From a virus: a stretch of 22,978 nucleotides of DNA. Position numbers and translations under genes: made by a program. Positions within the stretch are counted from its first letter, which is position 1. Every line of letters begins with the position of its first letter. The stretch lies in the IMG/VR virus record IMGVR_UViG_3300020419_000736, positions 1 to 22,978 of that record; one strand, given 5' to 3'. Shown here piece by piece: positions 15,602-22,714 of the stretch. The notes below the pieces were generated by a model that saw only the letters and a program-made list of their open reading frames with translations, was not told where the DNA came from and searched no databases.

Positions 15602-16261
15602 CTACGTGGTCTTGGCAGTCTCGTAACCTAAGTTAGTATCATCAGCATAACCCCAGTGTTGTACTTGGAATTCTACTGTATATTCCTCAGGAGTGTCATT
15701 ACTATCCCATGCTAAATCAATAGCAGAGATGTTAGATGGCCATATCTGATGGAATTTATAAGACTTAGCAACTGCTCCTTGACGGTTAAACTGTCTGACT
15801 ATAGCGTCTGCACAGTATTCACCTGGGTTGGAAGTATTCTGTAAGTTTTGCTGCAATGCCTGTATGTTAGTAGACCATGCTTCAAACTTAGAGCGAAGTG
15901 CAAATCCTGCATCATTGAGAATGGTAACTGTCCATGGCTCGAATGTGCGGTCTCCTGCAATCTTTAATACACGACCTCTGTAAGGTACGTCAATCACACC
16001 CACAGTTGATGCGGGAATGTTTGCTGCCTTTGCTAAGACAGTTGTGATACCTACGGTAGCAGCATTTGATGGATTATTTTTACCTAATCCTGCAAGACCT
16101 TCCGCAGCTGGACCTGTAGCACCTGGCTCTCCCCCGATAAATGGGACAGCACTTGCTATCTCAGGGAAACCTAATTCGATGTGAAACAGGTTGGGGCGTG
16201 CTAAATCCCCTATCTTATCCCTAAAGCTGGTTATTGGTAGACTTGAAAATTTCTTGTCCAT
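15602..16261 (-). CDS. 19: gp19-like tail tube protein
   Basis: 219 aa; T4 gp19 is 163 aa, and this longer form is what I would expect in cyanomyoviruses. It stacks as hexamers to make the inner tail tube. Features include the start MDKKFSSLPITSFRDKIGDL-ARPNLFHIEL, a central ASTVGVIDVPYRGRVLKIAG with TFEPWTVTILNDAGFALRSKFEAW, and a C-terminal strand pair ending TPEEYTVEFQVQHWGY. A Gly/Ala/Pro-rich loop (about residues 43-70) accounts for some of the extra length. The gene begins 19 bases after the gp18 stop and has AAGGAG 11 bases before the ATG. Confidence 0.95.
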   Translation of the reverse strand: MDKKFSSLPITSFRDKIGDLARPNLFHIELGFPEIASAVPFIGGEPGATGPAAEGLAGLGKNNPSNAATVGITTVLAKAANIPASTVGVIDVPYRGRVLKIAGDRTFEPWTVTILNDAGFALRSKFEAWSTNIQALQQNLQNTSNPGEYCADAIVRQFNRQGAVAKSYKFHQIWPSNISAIDLAWDSNDTPEEYTVEFQVQHWGYADDTNLGYETAKTT

Positions 16262-16280
16262 TGTTTTAGTGACTCCTTAA

Positions 16281-19052
16281 TTAGTTAACGATTTCAGAGA
16301 AACTAGAACCAGTCCTAGTTGCGGTGAATGTAAGTGTGATGAAGTTAATCGACCTTGTTGGTTTAACGAAGATTTCAGCGAAGAATTCACCTCTATCTAT
16401 AGCCTCAGGTGGGTTGTTTGTGCCATCGCAGACTACGAGGAAGTCTACAACACCGCGTCTTGACTGGACGGAGCGGAGGAAAGGCTCAACTATATTCTTG
16501 AATTGTGAGCGAGTAAACTCGTCGTTTAATTCAAATAACTGTGACTTAGCAGCGTCTGATATTGCTTCTTCCATCACTAGGAATAAGCGTCTGACGTTGA
16601 TTCTGTCGAAGGCAGACTGATAACCAAGTGCAGTCTTGTCTCCGAAGAGCACAATTCCTTCACCTGGGAATGCTACGATTGGGTTAACCCTTGCAGCATA
16701 AAGTCTATCTCTATGGTCTTTTAGAGGTGAGTATGCAAGTTTAATTGCATTAAGAATGTTTCCTCTATTGAATCCTGCAGGAGAGAACCATGCTTCTTGG
16801 TTAAGAGTTGTGCTTAACACAAGTCCTGCCATGTCTCCGTTACATGGAATGTAACGATAAACATCATTATACTTATCGTAGATATACTTGTAGTTGTTAT
16901 CAAATACAGCGTAAGATGTAGATGCCAACTGGTCAAAGTAATCGATAGTCTTAGTAACGATGTCGTTTGTGCTAGGTTGTCCTATAACATCACCTCTATG
17001 TGGTGAGATGAATGCCATGCAGTCTTTTCTAGAAGAAGCGATTGACATAATGTGCTGTGCCTTAGCGATTGTATCACTAAGTTGTGACATGCTAGACCCC
17101 ATAAGGATGTAGTCTATGTCAATAGTCTCAGCATCATCAAACAATGTATATGCGGAAAGTGTTTCTGGACGTGCTACTGAGTAACCGTCAACTCCACCTT
17201 GTAGTGCATATCTAATTGTTGATTGATGTTTTGTCCCGATTAATGGTTTAGCAGATGGGTTAGTGCCTGTTGGGTCATCTAAATCATTGATTGATACAGA
17301 AGACTTGATAAGGTCAAACTCTCTGTTGATACCTGATAGACCGAATCCACCTGATGAATTAGGGTCTTTATCGTAGATATCACCTGTCTCGTGACTACCC
17401 CAGAAGAGGTATTGTGACTGTGCTTTGATTACATCTTTATAGTAGATGTTATCTCCTTGAGGTGACTTAGCATCTGATGCTTTAGAAACATCTGTGAATT
17501 TCTCAACAACTGAGCCAGGTGTGCCTGTTAGTTGTCCGTCTCCATCAATAACCAAAATATGCATTAGGTCATTGTGTCCACCTCTTTCTGATACCCATGC
17601 AGAGGTTGTAGGACGTGGAGCAATGTTAGTCCACATTGTGTTAAGACCGTAACTACGTGTTGTGTAGTCTGACTCAACGTTAGCAATCGAGATTGTTGCA
17701 GCGTTTTTATCTACAACTGTCTGGTTTGGTTGGAAGTTTGGTGATAGTGGAAGAAGTGAAACACGTAACTGACGTGAAACGCTTGTTACAACTGCGCTGT
17801 CTCCTGTAGCAGAGCCAGGTGTGTTAGAGTTGTTTGCCAACTCAGTAATTGTATCTCCAACTTCGATGATGTCTGATGCAGTGTCATCGATAGTCATCTC
17901 TAACTTACGAGTCTCAGCATCCCATGCAACAACACGACCAGTAATACCACCTGATACAGCAGTAATGAAGTTGTCTTTCTCGAATGCACCTACCATTGTT
18001 GCACCCGCGTCCATCGTTACAATCACGGTGTAGGAATAAACCTTACCGTAGATGTTTGCGGAAGAGAATGCTAAGTCAGCGTTGTTTGTGAATTCCCATT
18101 CAGAAGATGTTGGTGCAGCAAGATAAAGCACTTGGTCAGCACCCGCGTCTGTCATTACAACACGTAATGAGTTAGCGTATTTTCCTGCAGTCCTTCCTGC
18201 CCACTTCCAGTTGTTAGATGCAGTCTCAACAGATGCTTCGTATACACTCATTGATTTGATGAGTGGAGCAGTAACACCAGTAGATGTTTGCTCGTTGATT
18301 TCTGTCTTTGCAGCAGTTACAGTTTGAAGTGTAACAGTTGACCCATCAGTGTGTGCAGCAGCAGTAGAACCTAATACTCCGCGCTCAACTGTGAGGTTGT
18401 CCCCAGCTACACCAGAGATTCTTAGAAACTCATCGTCAATTCTGATGTATGAGTTTGTGCTTCCTGCAAGTGCAGTAGCAGAAGTAACTGTTAGTGTAGT
18501 GTCAGATGAAGTAAATGTAGACCCTTCGTTGATTGTGGAAGATGTGCCTGCGGCTTCAATAAGAGTTATAGATGATTTTGCAGCGTGTGATGCAGCAGAT
18601 GTCTGTAACTGTCCTCTGGATACTGTGATGTCTAATCCATTGACAGCTCCAACAACCATCAATTCAGCGTCGACGAATAATACGTCACTTACATCAAAGT
18701 CAGTTGCTGATTCAACTGTAAGTGTAGTATCTGTTGCGCTAAAAGATGTTATGGTGAATTGTGCTGTATCAATCGCGTTTTTGAGTGCGGTGTTATCTGC
18801 ACGCACTACGCGGAGTGACCCGCCATAAAGTAAGAATTGTGCTGCTGTAAACCAATACTCGTAATTTAATTCGTTTGGTTTACCAAATGTTGCAAGCAGT
18901 TCTTTCTCACTTGTTATAGTTACTATGTCTTCGACAGGACCTTTTTCAAATGCACCAACGACAGCAGCCACGTTATCAACGGTGGAATTTACTACGTTAG
19001 TGAGGTCTCTTTCTAAAACAGCAACTCCTGGGGAAAGTTGTGTTGATGCCAT
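16281..19052 (-). CDS. 18: gp18-like contractile tail sheath protein with inserted repeats
   Basis: 923 aa; T4 gp18 is 659 aa. It forms the contractile sheath. The N-terminus (SPGVAVLERDLTNVVNSTVD, then VVGAFEKGPV) and C-terminal third (FAFPGEGIVLFGDKT-type segment, INVRRLFLVMEEAISDAAK, then FKNIVEPFLRSVQSRRGVVDF) are the conserved sheath core. The extra length lies mainly between about residues 95 and 450 and includes two similar beta-rich repeats at about 105-165 and 182-242. Such insertions normally face outward on the sheath. AGGAG stands 9 bases before the ATG and an exact late promoter box is 42 bases upstream. Confidence 0.97.
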   Translation of the reverse strand: MASTQLSPGVAVLERDLTNVVNSTVDNVAAVVGAFEKGPVEDIVTITSEKELLATFGKPNELNYEYWFTAAQFLLYGGSLRVVRADNTALKNAIDTAQFTITSFSATDTTLTVESATDFDVSDVLFVDAELMVVGAVNGLDITVSRGQLQTSAASHAAKSSITLIEAAGTSSTINEGSTFTSSDTTLTVTSATALAGSTNSYIRIDDEFLRISGVAGDNLTVERGVLGSTAAAHTDGSTVTLQTVTAAKTEINEQTSTGVTAPLIKSMSVYEASVETASNNWKWAGRTAGKYANSLRVVMTDAGADQVLYLAAPTSSEWEFTNNADLAFSSANIYGKVYSYTVIVTMDAGATMVGAFEKDNFITAVSGGITGRVVAWDAETRKLEMTIDDTASDIIEVGDTITELANNSNTPGSATGDSAVVTSVSRQLRVSLLPLSPNFQPNQTVVDKNAATISIANVESDYTTRSYGLNTMWTNIAPRPTTSAWVSERGGHNDLMHILVIDGDGQLTGTPGSVVEKFTDVSKASDAKSPQGDNIYYKDVIKAQSQYLFWGSHETGDIYDKDPNSSGGFGLSGINREFDLIKSSVSINDLDDPTGTNPSAKPLIGTKHQSTIRYALQGGVDGYSVARPETLSAYTLFDDAETIDIDYILMGSSMSQLSDTIAKAQHIMSIASSRKDCMAFISPHRGDVIGQPSTNDIVTKTIDYFDQLASTSYAVFDNNYKYIYDKYNDVYRYIPCNGDMAGLVLSTTLNQEAWFSPAGFNRGNILNAIKLAYSPLKDHRDRLYAARVNPIVAFPGEGIVLFGDKTALGYQSAFDRINVRRLFLVMEEAISDAAKSQLFELNDEFTRSQFKNIVEPFLRSVQSRRGVVDFLVVCDGTNNPPEAIDRGEFFAEIFVKPTRSINFITLTFTATRTGSSFSEIVN
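18327..18740 (-). repeat. Two diverged copies of a beta-rich module within gp18
   Basis: Residues about 105-165 and 182-242 share DTTLTV-(E/T)SAT, a middle FVDAELM / RIDDEFL strand, VGAVNGLDITVSRGQL / SGVAGDNLTVERGVL, and AASHAAKSSITLI / AAAHTDGSTVTL. They look like a tandem duplication of a surface domain. Similar modules with the pattern xxIDDE...ltVxRGxxGTxAAxH occur in other phage structural proteins, from memory. Confidence 0.75.
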
Positions 19053-19094
19053 TAGGTTAATCTCCTGTGGGATTCCAATTTACAATGCTGAAAT

Positions 19095-19102
19095 TATTTA
19101 TA
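19095..19102 (-). promoter_or_regulatory. T4-type late promoter box upstream of gp18
   Basis: Exact TATAAATA at 19102-19095 on the minus strand, in the 86-base gap between the zinc protein and gp18, 42 bases before the gp18 ATG. It would start the tail and portal transcript. Confidence 0.75.
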
Positions 19103-19138
19103 GAAAGGGTGTTTTACACTGGGGAAACAAGACGTGAA

Positions 19139-19363
19139 TTACCAATCAGGGTAGTCACCAACAGGAGTCTTACGTTTACGTTTACGTTTTACTCTCCATA
19201 TAGTACATGACTTACATTCATATGCATATGCAGATGGGTTAGACCCTCTATCTTTTCTAGTCTTATAGAATTCGTTTCGGAGATTTTTTTCTTGACCACA
19301 TATACGACATCTTCTATCTACAAACAGGAGATTATCTAATTCAAACTCCTCTTCTATACTCAT
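19139..19363 (-). CDS. Small zinc-binding protein next to terminase
   Basis: 74 aa from ATG 19363. It has two cysteine pairs, CRIC at 19-22 and CKSC at 50-53, separated by a segment with FYKTRKDRG. This is a treble-clef or HNH-remnant-like zinc module without the catalytic His residues. The C-terminus is strongly basic (KRKRKRK) and suggests nucleic-acid binding. A GTG at 19375 would extend it by 4 codons, but the ATG at 19363 makes an ATGA overlap with the gp17 stop, so I prefer it. Similar small proteins occur beside gp17 in other cyanomyoviruses as far as I recall. A role in packaging is possible but not shown. Confidence 0.85.
   Translation of the reverse strand: MSIEEEFELDNLLFVDRRCRICGQEKNLRNEFYKTRKDRGSNPSAYAYECKSCTIWRVKRKRKRKTPVGDYPDW
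19171..19188. repeat. Three tandem hexamers coding Lys-Arg
   Basis: TACGTT repeated three times on the plus strand encodes the KRKRKRK stretch at the C-terminus of the zinc protein. Changes in copy number would stay in frame and change the basic tail by two residues each. Confidence 0.8.
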
Positions 19364-21030
19364 CTGTAGTCCCACATATAACTACGGTCACCATATTCAT
19401 CTACATTCCATTCACTATTAGTATTCCATCTATCTCCTTCATCATCTGTAAAGGTCTCTTCATCATTAACACCATCACTAACAAATCCAAACGGAGCCAT
19501 GTCTGCCTCTATTGCATCTTTTTGCTCTTGATACATACGCATTCTTACATCACTATCATGTAACTCTCTGAAATAATCTGATGTTGCTAACCAACTAAAG
19601 ATAACAAGACACATAGCAAGGTCATCATTACATCCTTCTTCTGCCTCCCATGCCTGTCCTTTCTGTATAAAGGTTGTTAATTCTGTGATGATATCAAAGT
19701 CTGTGAATATGAGTTTGTCATCTTCAATCAACTGTTTCATGTTTGCACACCCTGTCTTCTTAACAGTAGTTGACATCTTAACACCTAATTGCACCTTACT
19801 GCCAGAGAATCCCTGACCTACAATCTGTCCCGCTCTACCTCTCATTGAGCACATGAGTAGATTATCATACTCTAAATCAAACTGCATGATGTCTGCTACC
19901 TGTCCACCTATATCATTTACTTCTATTAATGTATATGCATGGTTATATTGTGTGCATACCTGTGCAATTATGTTTGGAAACAAAAGCGGTTTAATTTTAT
20001 TGTTTCTATATTTTGCTACTAACTTATACGGTATCTCTGTAGTATCTACAATAACGAATGCGGAATAGTCTTTAGTAATACCGCGTGCTACGTCAACTGT
20101 GCACACATAGTCATGTCCTTCTATTGGGTCTTCAAATATATCCAGTCCTGCACTCTTCTTGATAGGGTCATCATATGGAAGCACCTTTAACTTACTTGAT
20201 GTAATCAATGTATTAACTGACCCTAAGAATTCACACTCAAACTCTTGGTTGAATTGCTCCTCAGATGTATTCTTAATAGTCTGCTCTTTCCATTCAGCAT
20301 CTCGGCCAGGTACTTGTGACCAATGGACTTCCGTAGTAGTATACTCATTCTTTCCTTTCTCCGCATCATGCCAGAGTTTATAAAACATATTCATACCCTT
20401 AGGGGTAGAGATGATTATAACCTTAGTTGACTTACCAGAGGATATAGTTGGATAGACAGAGCTAAAAAACTCATCAGCAATATGAGTTGGAATAAAGGCG
20501 AATTCATCGAGAAATATAATATTAAACGACATACCCCTAACAGCAGAAGCAGAAGTAGATGCAGCCATGATTTTACTTCCATTCTCCAATTCCAGTGATC
20601 CTCTGTTCCAGTTGACGACTCCTTGTTGCATCCAGTTTGGGAGGTTTTCATATGATAGTTGTAGACGTTGTAACATTTCACGAGCAGTCGCTGCCTTGTT
20701 AGCAAGGATTGCTACGTTGACATTATCATTAAATAGCACATACCATAATAGATAGGCAGTAACAACTGTAGACTTACCTGACTGTCTTGGTAGTTTTGCT
20801 ATATTAAATCTATTGTCATGAAACTTATTGACCATCGAAGCTTGAAAGTCATATAAGTCAAAGTTAACTAGACCTTTGTCTAGAGAGATAATCTTAATGT
20901 AGTGGACAATGAAATATACAGGGTCATTACTACACTTAATAAATTCTGAAACTTGCTCATCACTAAAATTCTGTGCGATGTTTGCACGTTTGAGGTTGGG
21001 ATTACCTAGATATATTTCATTTTGTGCCAT
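19360..21030 (-). CDS. 17: gp17-like terminase large subunit
   Basis: 556 aa; T4 gp17 is 610 aa. It is the packaging motor ATPase and headful nuclease. Walker A LPRQSGKST is at 80-88, Walker B IIFLDEFA at 171-178 with catalytic E176, and coupling motif STPKG at about 208-212. The RNase H-like nuclease has acidic residues D313 in TVDVARG, D321, D373 in EVNDIGG, and D469/D470 in GCNDDLAMCL. The ATG directly abuts the pcyA stop (TAG-ATG, no spacer), so it is probably translated by re-initiation from pcyA. All motifs are intact. The small terminase gp16 is not recognised in the window. Confidence 0.97.
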   Translation of the reverse strand: MAQNEIYLGNPNLKRANIAQNFSDEQVSEFIKCSNDPVYFIVHYIKIISLDKGLVNFDLYDFQASMVNKFHDNRFNIAKLPRQSGKSTVVTAYLLWYVLFNDNVNVAILANKAATAREMLQRLQLSYENLPNWMQQGVVNWNRGSLELENGSKIMAASTSASAVRGMSFNIIFLDEFAFIPTHIADEFFSSVYPTISSGKSTKVIIISTPKGMNMFYKLWHDAEKGKNEYTTTEVHWSQVPGRDAEWKEQTIKNTSEEQFNQEFECEFLGSVNTLITSSKLKVLPYDDPIKKSAGLDIFEDPIEGHDYVCTVDVARGITKDYSAFVIVDTTEIPYKLVAKYRNNKIKPLLFPNIIAQVCTQYNHAYTLIEVNDIGGQVADIMQFDLEYDNLLMCSMRGRAGQIVGQGFSGSKVQLGVKMSTTVKKTGCANMKQLIEDDKLIFTDFDIITELTTFIQKGQAWEAEEGCNDDLAMCLVIFSWLATSDYFRELHDSDVRMRMYQEQKDAIEADMAPFGFVSDGVNDEETFTDDEGDRWNTNSEWNVDEYGDRSYMWDYR

Positions 21031-21705
21031 CTAGGGTTTATCAAATAGGACGTTACTTATATATTTATCTGCCCACTCTTCACTAAACCACGCACTGAGC
21101 ACTGCTTTAGTTTTCTTATTCTTCATCTGTGATGTAGAATACCAACACTGGTCATCTAATCTTAGCATAGTGCCAACCCAGTCATCAGAGTGTTTTGCAT
21201 TCATGACGTTTTTATTGTATATGTTTAGATACTCGAGAACTACCTGATAGAATTTTGTCTGCTCATCTTCTGTTTTTAGTCTTGCAAACTTACAGTATGG
21301 TGAGAATATCTCACCCCATTCGGGTAATTGACGATTATCTTTAAATTGATATAACTTACTAATAGGTGCTATGCTATCACTCCAGTCAACTCCTTCCACA
21401 TATGATATATCTACTATGGCAGCAGTAACCCCTGCAGGGGTTTGTATTATATCTGCACCAAATATAGGTAGGTAGTATGATGGGTCTGGCCAAAAGACAC
21501 AGTGGACAATTTGTATTTTATCTGTCTCTGCTGTTTCTAAATGTATCCTACGCAAACCTCTACACTTCCACATTTCATTTTTAATAACAACCTTCTCGTG
21601 TGTTATTAAGTCATGCAGAGTAGTTATTTGCTCTAACTCTGGGAAGTCTGCAATACTATATCTAATTAGATTAGCAATGTCATCACGTATTTTTGGATAA
21701 TGCAT
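21031..21705 (-). CDS. pcyA: Phycocyanobilin:ferredoxin oxidoreductase (PcyA)
   Basis: 224 aa, slightly shorter than cyanobacterial PcyA (about 240-250 aa). It reduces biliverdin IX-alpha to phycocyanobilin using four electrons from ferredoxin. The sequence follows PcyA rather than PebS or PebA: CRGLRRIHLETAE, QIVHCVFWPDPSYYLPIFGA, AGVTAAIVDIS, LPEWGEIFSPYCKF and the end WADKYISNVLFD. Residues equivalent to Synechocystis E76, H88 and D105 are E57, H68 and D85; the H-D spacing (17) is identical and the E-H spacing is one residue shorter. No heme oxygenase gene is in the window, so biliverdin must come from elsewhere. It overlaps a small membrane-protein gene upstream and abuts gp17 downstream. 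Confidence 0.95.
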   Translation of the reverse strand: MHYPKIRDDIANLIRYSIADFPELEQITTLHDLITHEKVVIKNEMWKCRGLRRIHLETAETDKIQIVHCVFWPDPSYYLPIFGADIIQTPAGVTAAIVDISYVEGVDWSDSIAPISKLYQFKDNRQLPEWGEIFSPYCKFARLKTEDEQTKFYQVVLEYLNIYNKNVMNAKHSDDWVGTMLRLDDQCWYSTSQMKNKKTKAVLSAWFSEEWADKYISNVLFDKP

Positions 21706-21850
21706 ACCCTACCGCCAAAAATAATATAGCAAACACTAATAACACTAGGGGAGAGGTTACGATAGGATCCCAATTACCATGCTGTATTAGTGGTTGTTTT
21801 TCCCAAGTACCTGGTAATGAATATACCGAAGGGTTTGATAAAAATATCAT
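21683..21850 (-). CDS. 55-aa single-pass membrane protein upstream of pcyA
   Basis: A 55-codon frame from ATG 21850. The N-terminal half is polar with several aromatic and Pro residues (SNPSVYSLPGTWEKQPLI), and a transmembrane helix follows (PLVLLVFAILFLAVGYAL), ending in SKNT. Its start overlaps the 71-aa gene stop as ATGA and it overlaps the pcyA start by 23 bases, which supports it as a real gene. Similar short proteins are, to my recollection, present near gp17 in other cyanomyoviruses. Function unknown. Confidence 0.75.
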   Translation of the reverse strand: MIFLSNPSVYSLPGTWEKQPLIQHGNWDPIVTSPLVLLVFAILFLAVGYALSKNT

Positions 21851-22062
21851 CTATTTAAAAAGTAATGATTAATAATTTCAATTTTCTCATGTGCTTGAGC
21901 AATAGCAGCAATCTCGCCATCTATTGCTGACATAACATCAGAGTGCTCACCAATACCTACAGGTTGGTTGAGATAGATTTCTACATTTTGGGAATGTTTT
22001 GCAATCAAACCATTGTAATAGGTGATTTGATTACTCAGAATGTTGTCACGTAAGTTGACCAT
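21847..22062 (-). CDS. 71-aa hypothetical protein
   Basis: 71 aa, predicted mostly helical, starting MVNLRDNILSNQITYYNGLI, with GIGEHSDVMSAIDGEIAAIA and a C-terminal HEKIEIINHYF. No cysteine cluster, membrane segment or catalytic motif is visible. It looks like a small helical-hairpin protein of T4-like cyanophages, without a known function. It begins 3 bases after the nuclease stop and overlaps the 55-aa gene as ATGA. Because it lies upstream of gp17 I considered a small terminase, but it is far shorter than T4 gp16 (164 aa) and has no visible similarity. Confidence 0.85.
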   Translation of the reverse strand: MVNLRDNILSNQITYYNGLIAKHSQNVEIYLNQPVGIGEHSDVMSAIDGEIAAIAQAHEKIEIINHYFLNR

Positions 22063-22065
22063 AAA

Positions 22066-22530
22066 TTAACCTTCATTAAGTGTGCCTAGACCTCTACGAA
22101 TTTCACGTAGCTCTTCAAAATTCTTATTTTTCGTGCCCCCATCATACTCCCACGCATACCCCTCAGCAATCATTTGCTCGTTGAGAGATACATCCTCATC
22201 ACCAATATATAACCAACCAAGCAGACGACCATACTTACCCATCCCTCCTTTGAGTTCAGTTCGTATAGTAAGCTCATGCTCTCCATTGATTGTATCCTCT
22301 AGTGTGCCCTTCATCCAGTTTGTTGCATCAATACCGAGTGCCTTTTCTTCTAAGTCTCTCGTCCTTTTCTCAGGTGTATCGATACCCGCAATTCTTACAC
22401 GCTCGTGCTTATAGATGTCAAATCCTAAGTCGATAACGACGTCAATGGTATCACCATCAACTACTTTTTTTATCTCCGTCACTCGGAAGTTGTAACAACT
22501 CTTCCTGCTTGGGGGTGTCATCGCTCCCAT
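22066..22530 (-). CDS. Staphylococcal-nuclease-like (SNase/TNase) nuclease
   Basis: 154 aa from ATG 22530. Fold and active site match micrococcal nuclease: VDGDTID at 24-30 (D25, D27), RIAGIDTPE at 46-54 (R46, D51, T52, E54) and KYGRLLG with R102. These correspond to SNase D21, R35, D40, T41, E43 and R87, so it should be active and Ca2+-dependent. It has no clear signal peptide, so it probably acts inside the cell, for instance in host DNA breakdown. The frame reaches an ATG at 22551, but GGAG 7 bases before 22530 favours this start. The 58-aa frame upstream overlaps it by 74 bases. Confidence 0.92.
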   Translation of the reverse strand: MGAMTPPSRKSCYNFRVTEIKKVVDGDTIDVVIDLGFDIYKHERVRIAGIDTPEKRTRDLEEKALGIDATNWMKGTLEDTINGEHELTIRTELKGGMGKYGRLLGWLYIGDEDVSLNEQMIAEGYAWEYDGGTKNKNFEELREIRRGLGTLNEG

Positions 22531-22633
22531 AATCCATCTCCGAATATGCATACTTCATTATATATGCGATAATAATAGTGACTGCTATCACCAATATTAA
22601 CACCATTACATTTACGGAATGGACGACGGTCAT
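22457..22633 (-). CDS. 58-aa single-pass membrane protein overlapping the nuclease gene
   Basis: A 58-codon frame from ATG 22633. It has a transmembrane helix (VNVMVLILVIAVTIIIAYIM) followed by an acidic, soluble C-terminus (YSEMDYGSDDTPKQEELLQL and so on). The start overlaps the 27-aa frame as ATGA, and the 3' third overlaps the start of the nuclease gene in another frame. The clean membrane-plus-tail architecture and the start overlap support it. Function unknown. If the nuclease started at 22551 the overlap would be larger, which is a further reason to prefer the shorter nuclease. Confidence 0.6.
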   Translation of the reverse strand: MTVVHSVNVMVLILVIAVTIIIAYIMKYAYSEMDYGSDDTPKQEELLQLPSDGDKKSS

Positions 22634-22713
22634 TTCTTAGACTCTTCGTATTGGTATATAAAAAATAATCCTAGTGTAACCCAGAAAATTATCTCAAGAC
22701 CATAACCAGACAT
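22630..22713 (-). CDS. 27-aa membrane peptide
   Basis: A 27-codon frame, MSGYGLEIIFWVTLGLFFIY then QYEESKK: one hydrophobic helix and a charged tail. It starts 1 base after the stop of the upstream membrane protein and its stop overlaps the 58-aa start as ATGA. Those contacts on both sides are the main evidence. No function can be given. Confidence 0.5.
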   Translation of the reverse strand: MSGYGLEIIFWVTLGLFFIYQYEESKK

Positions 22714-22714
22714 G

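Noticed and set aside
18349-18828. 159-codon plus-strand frame opposite gp18
   Set aside because: It is the complement of the Thr/Ser/Val-rich repeat region of gp18; composition explains the lack of stops.
21847-22062. 71-aa protein as small terminase gp16
   Set aside because: Less than half the length of T4 gp16 and without similarity by eye; position alone is not enough.
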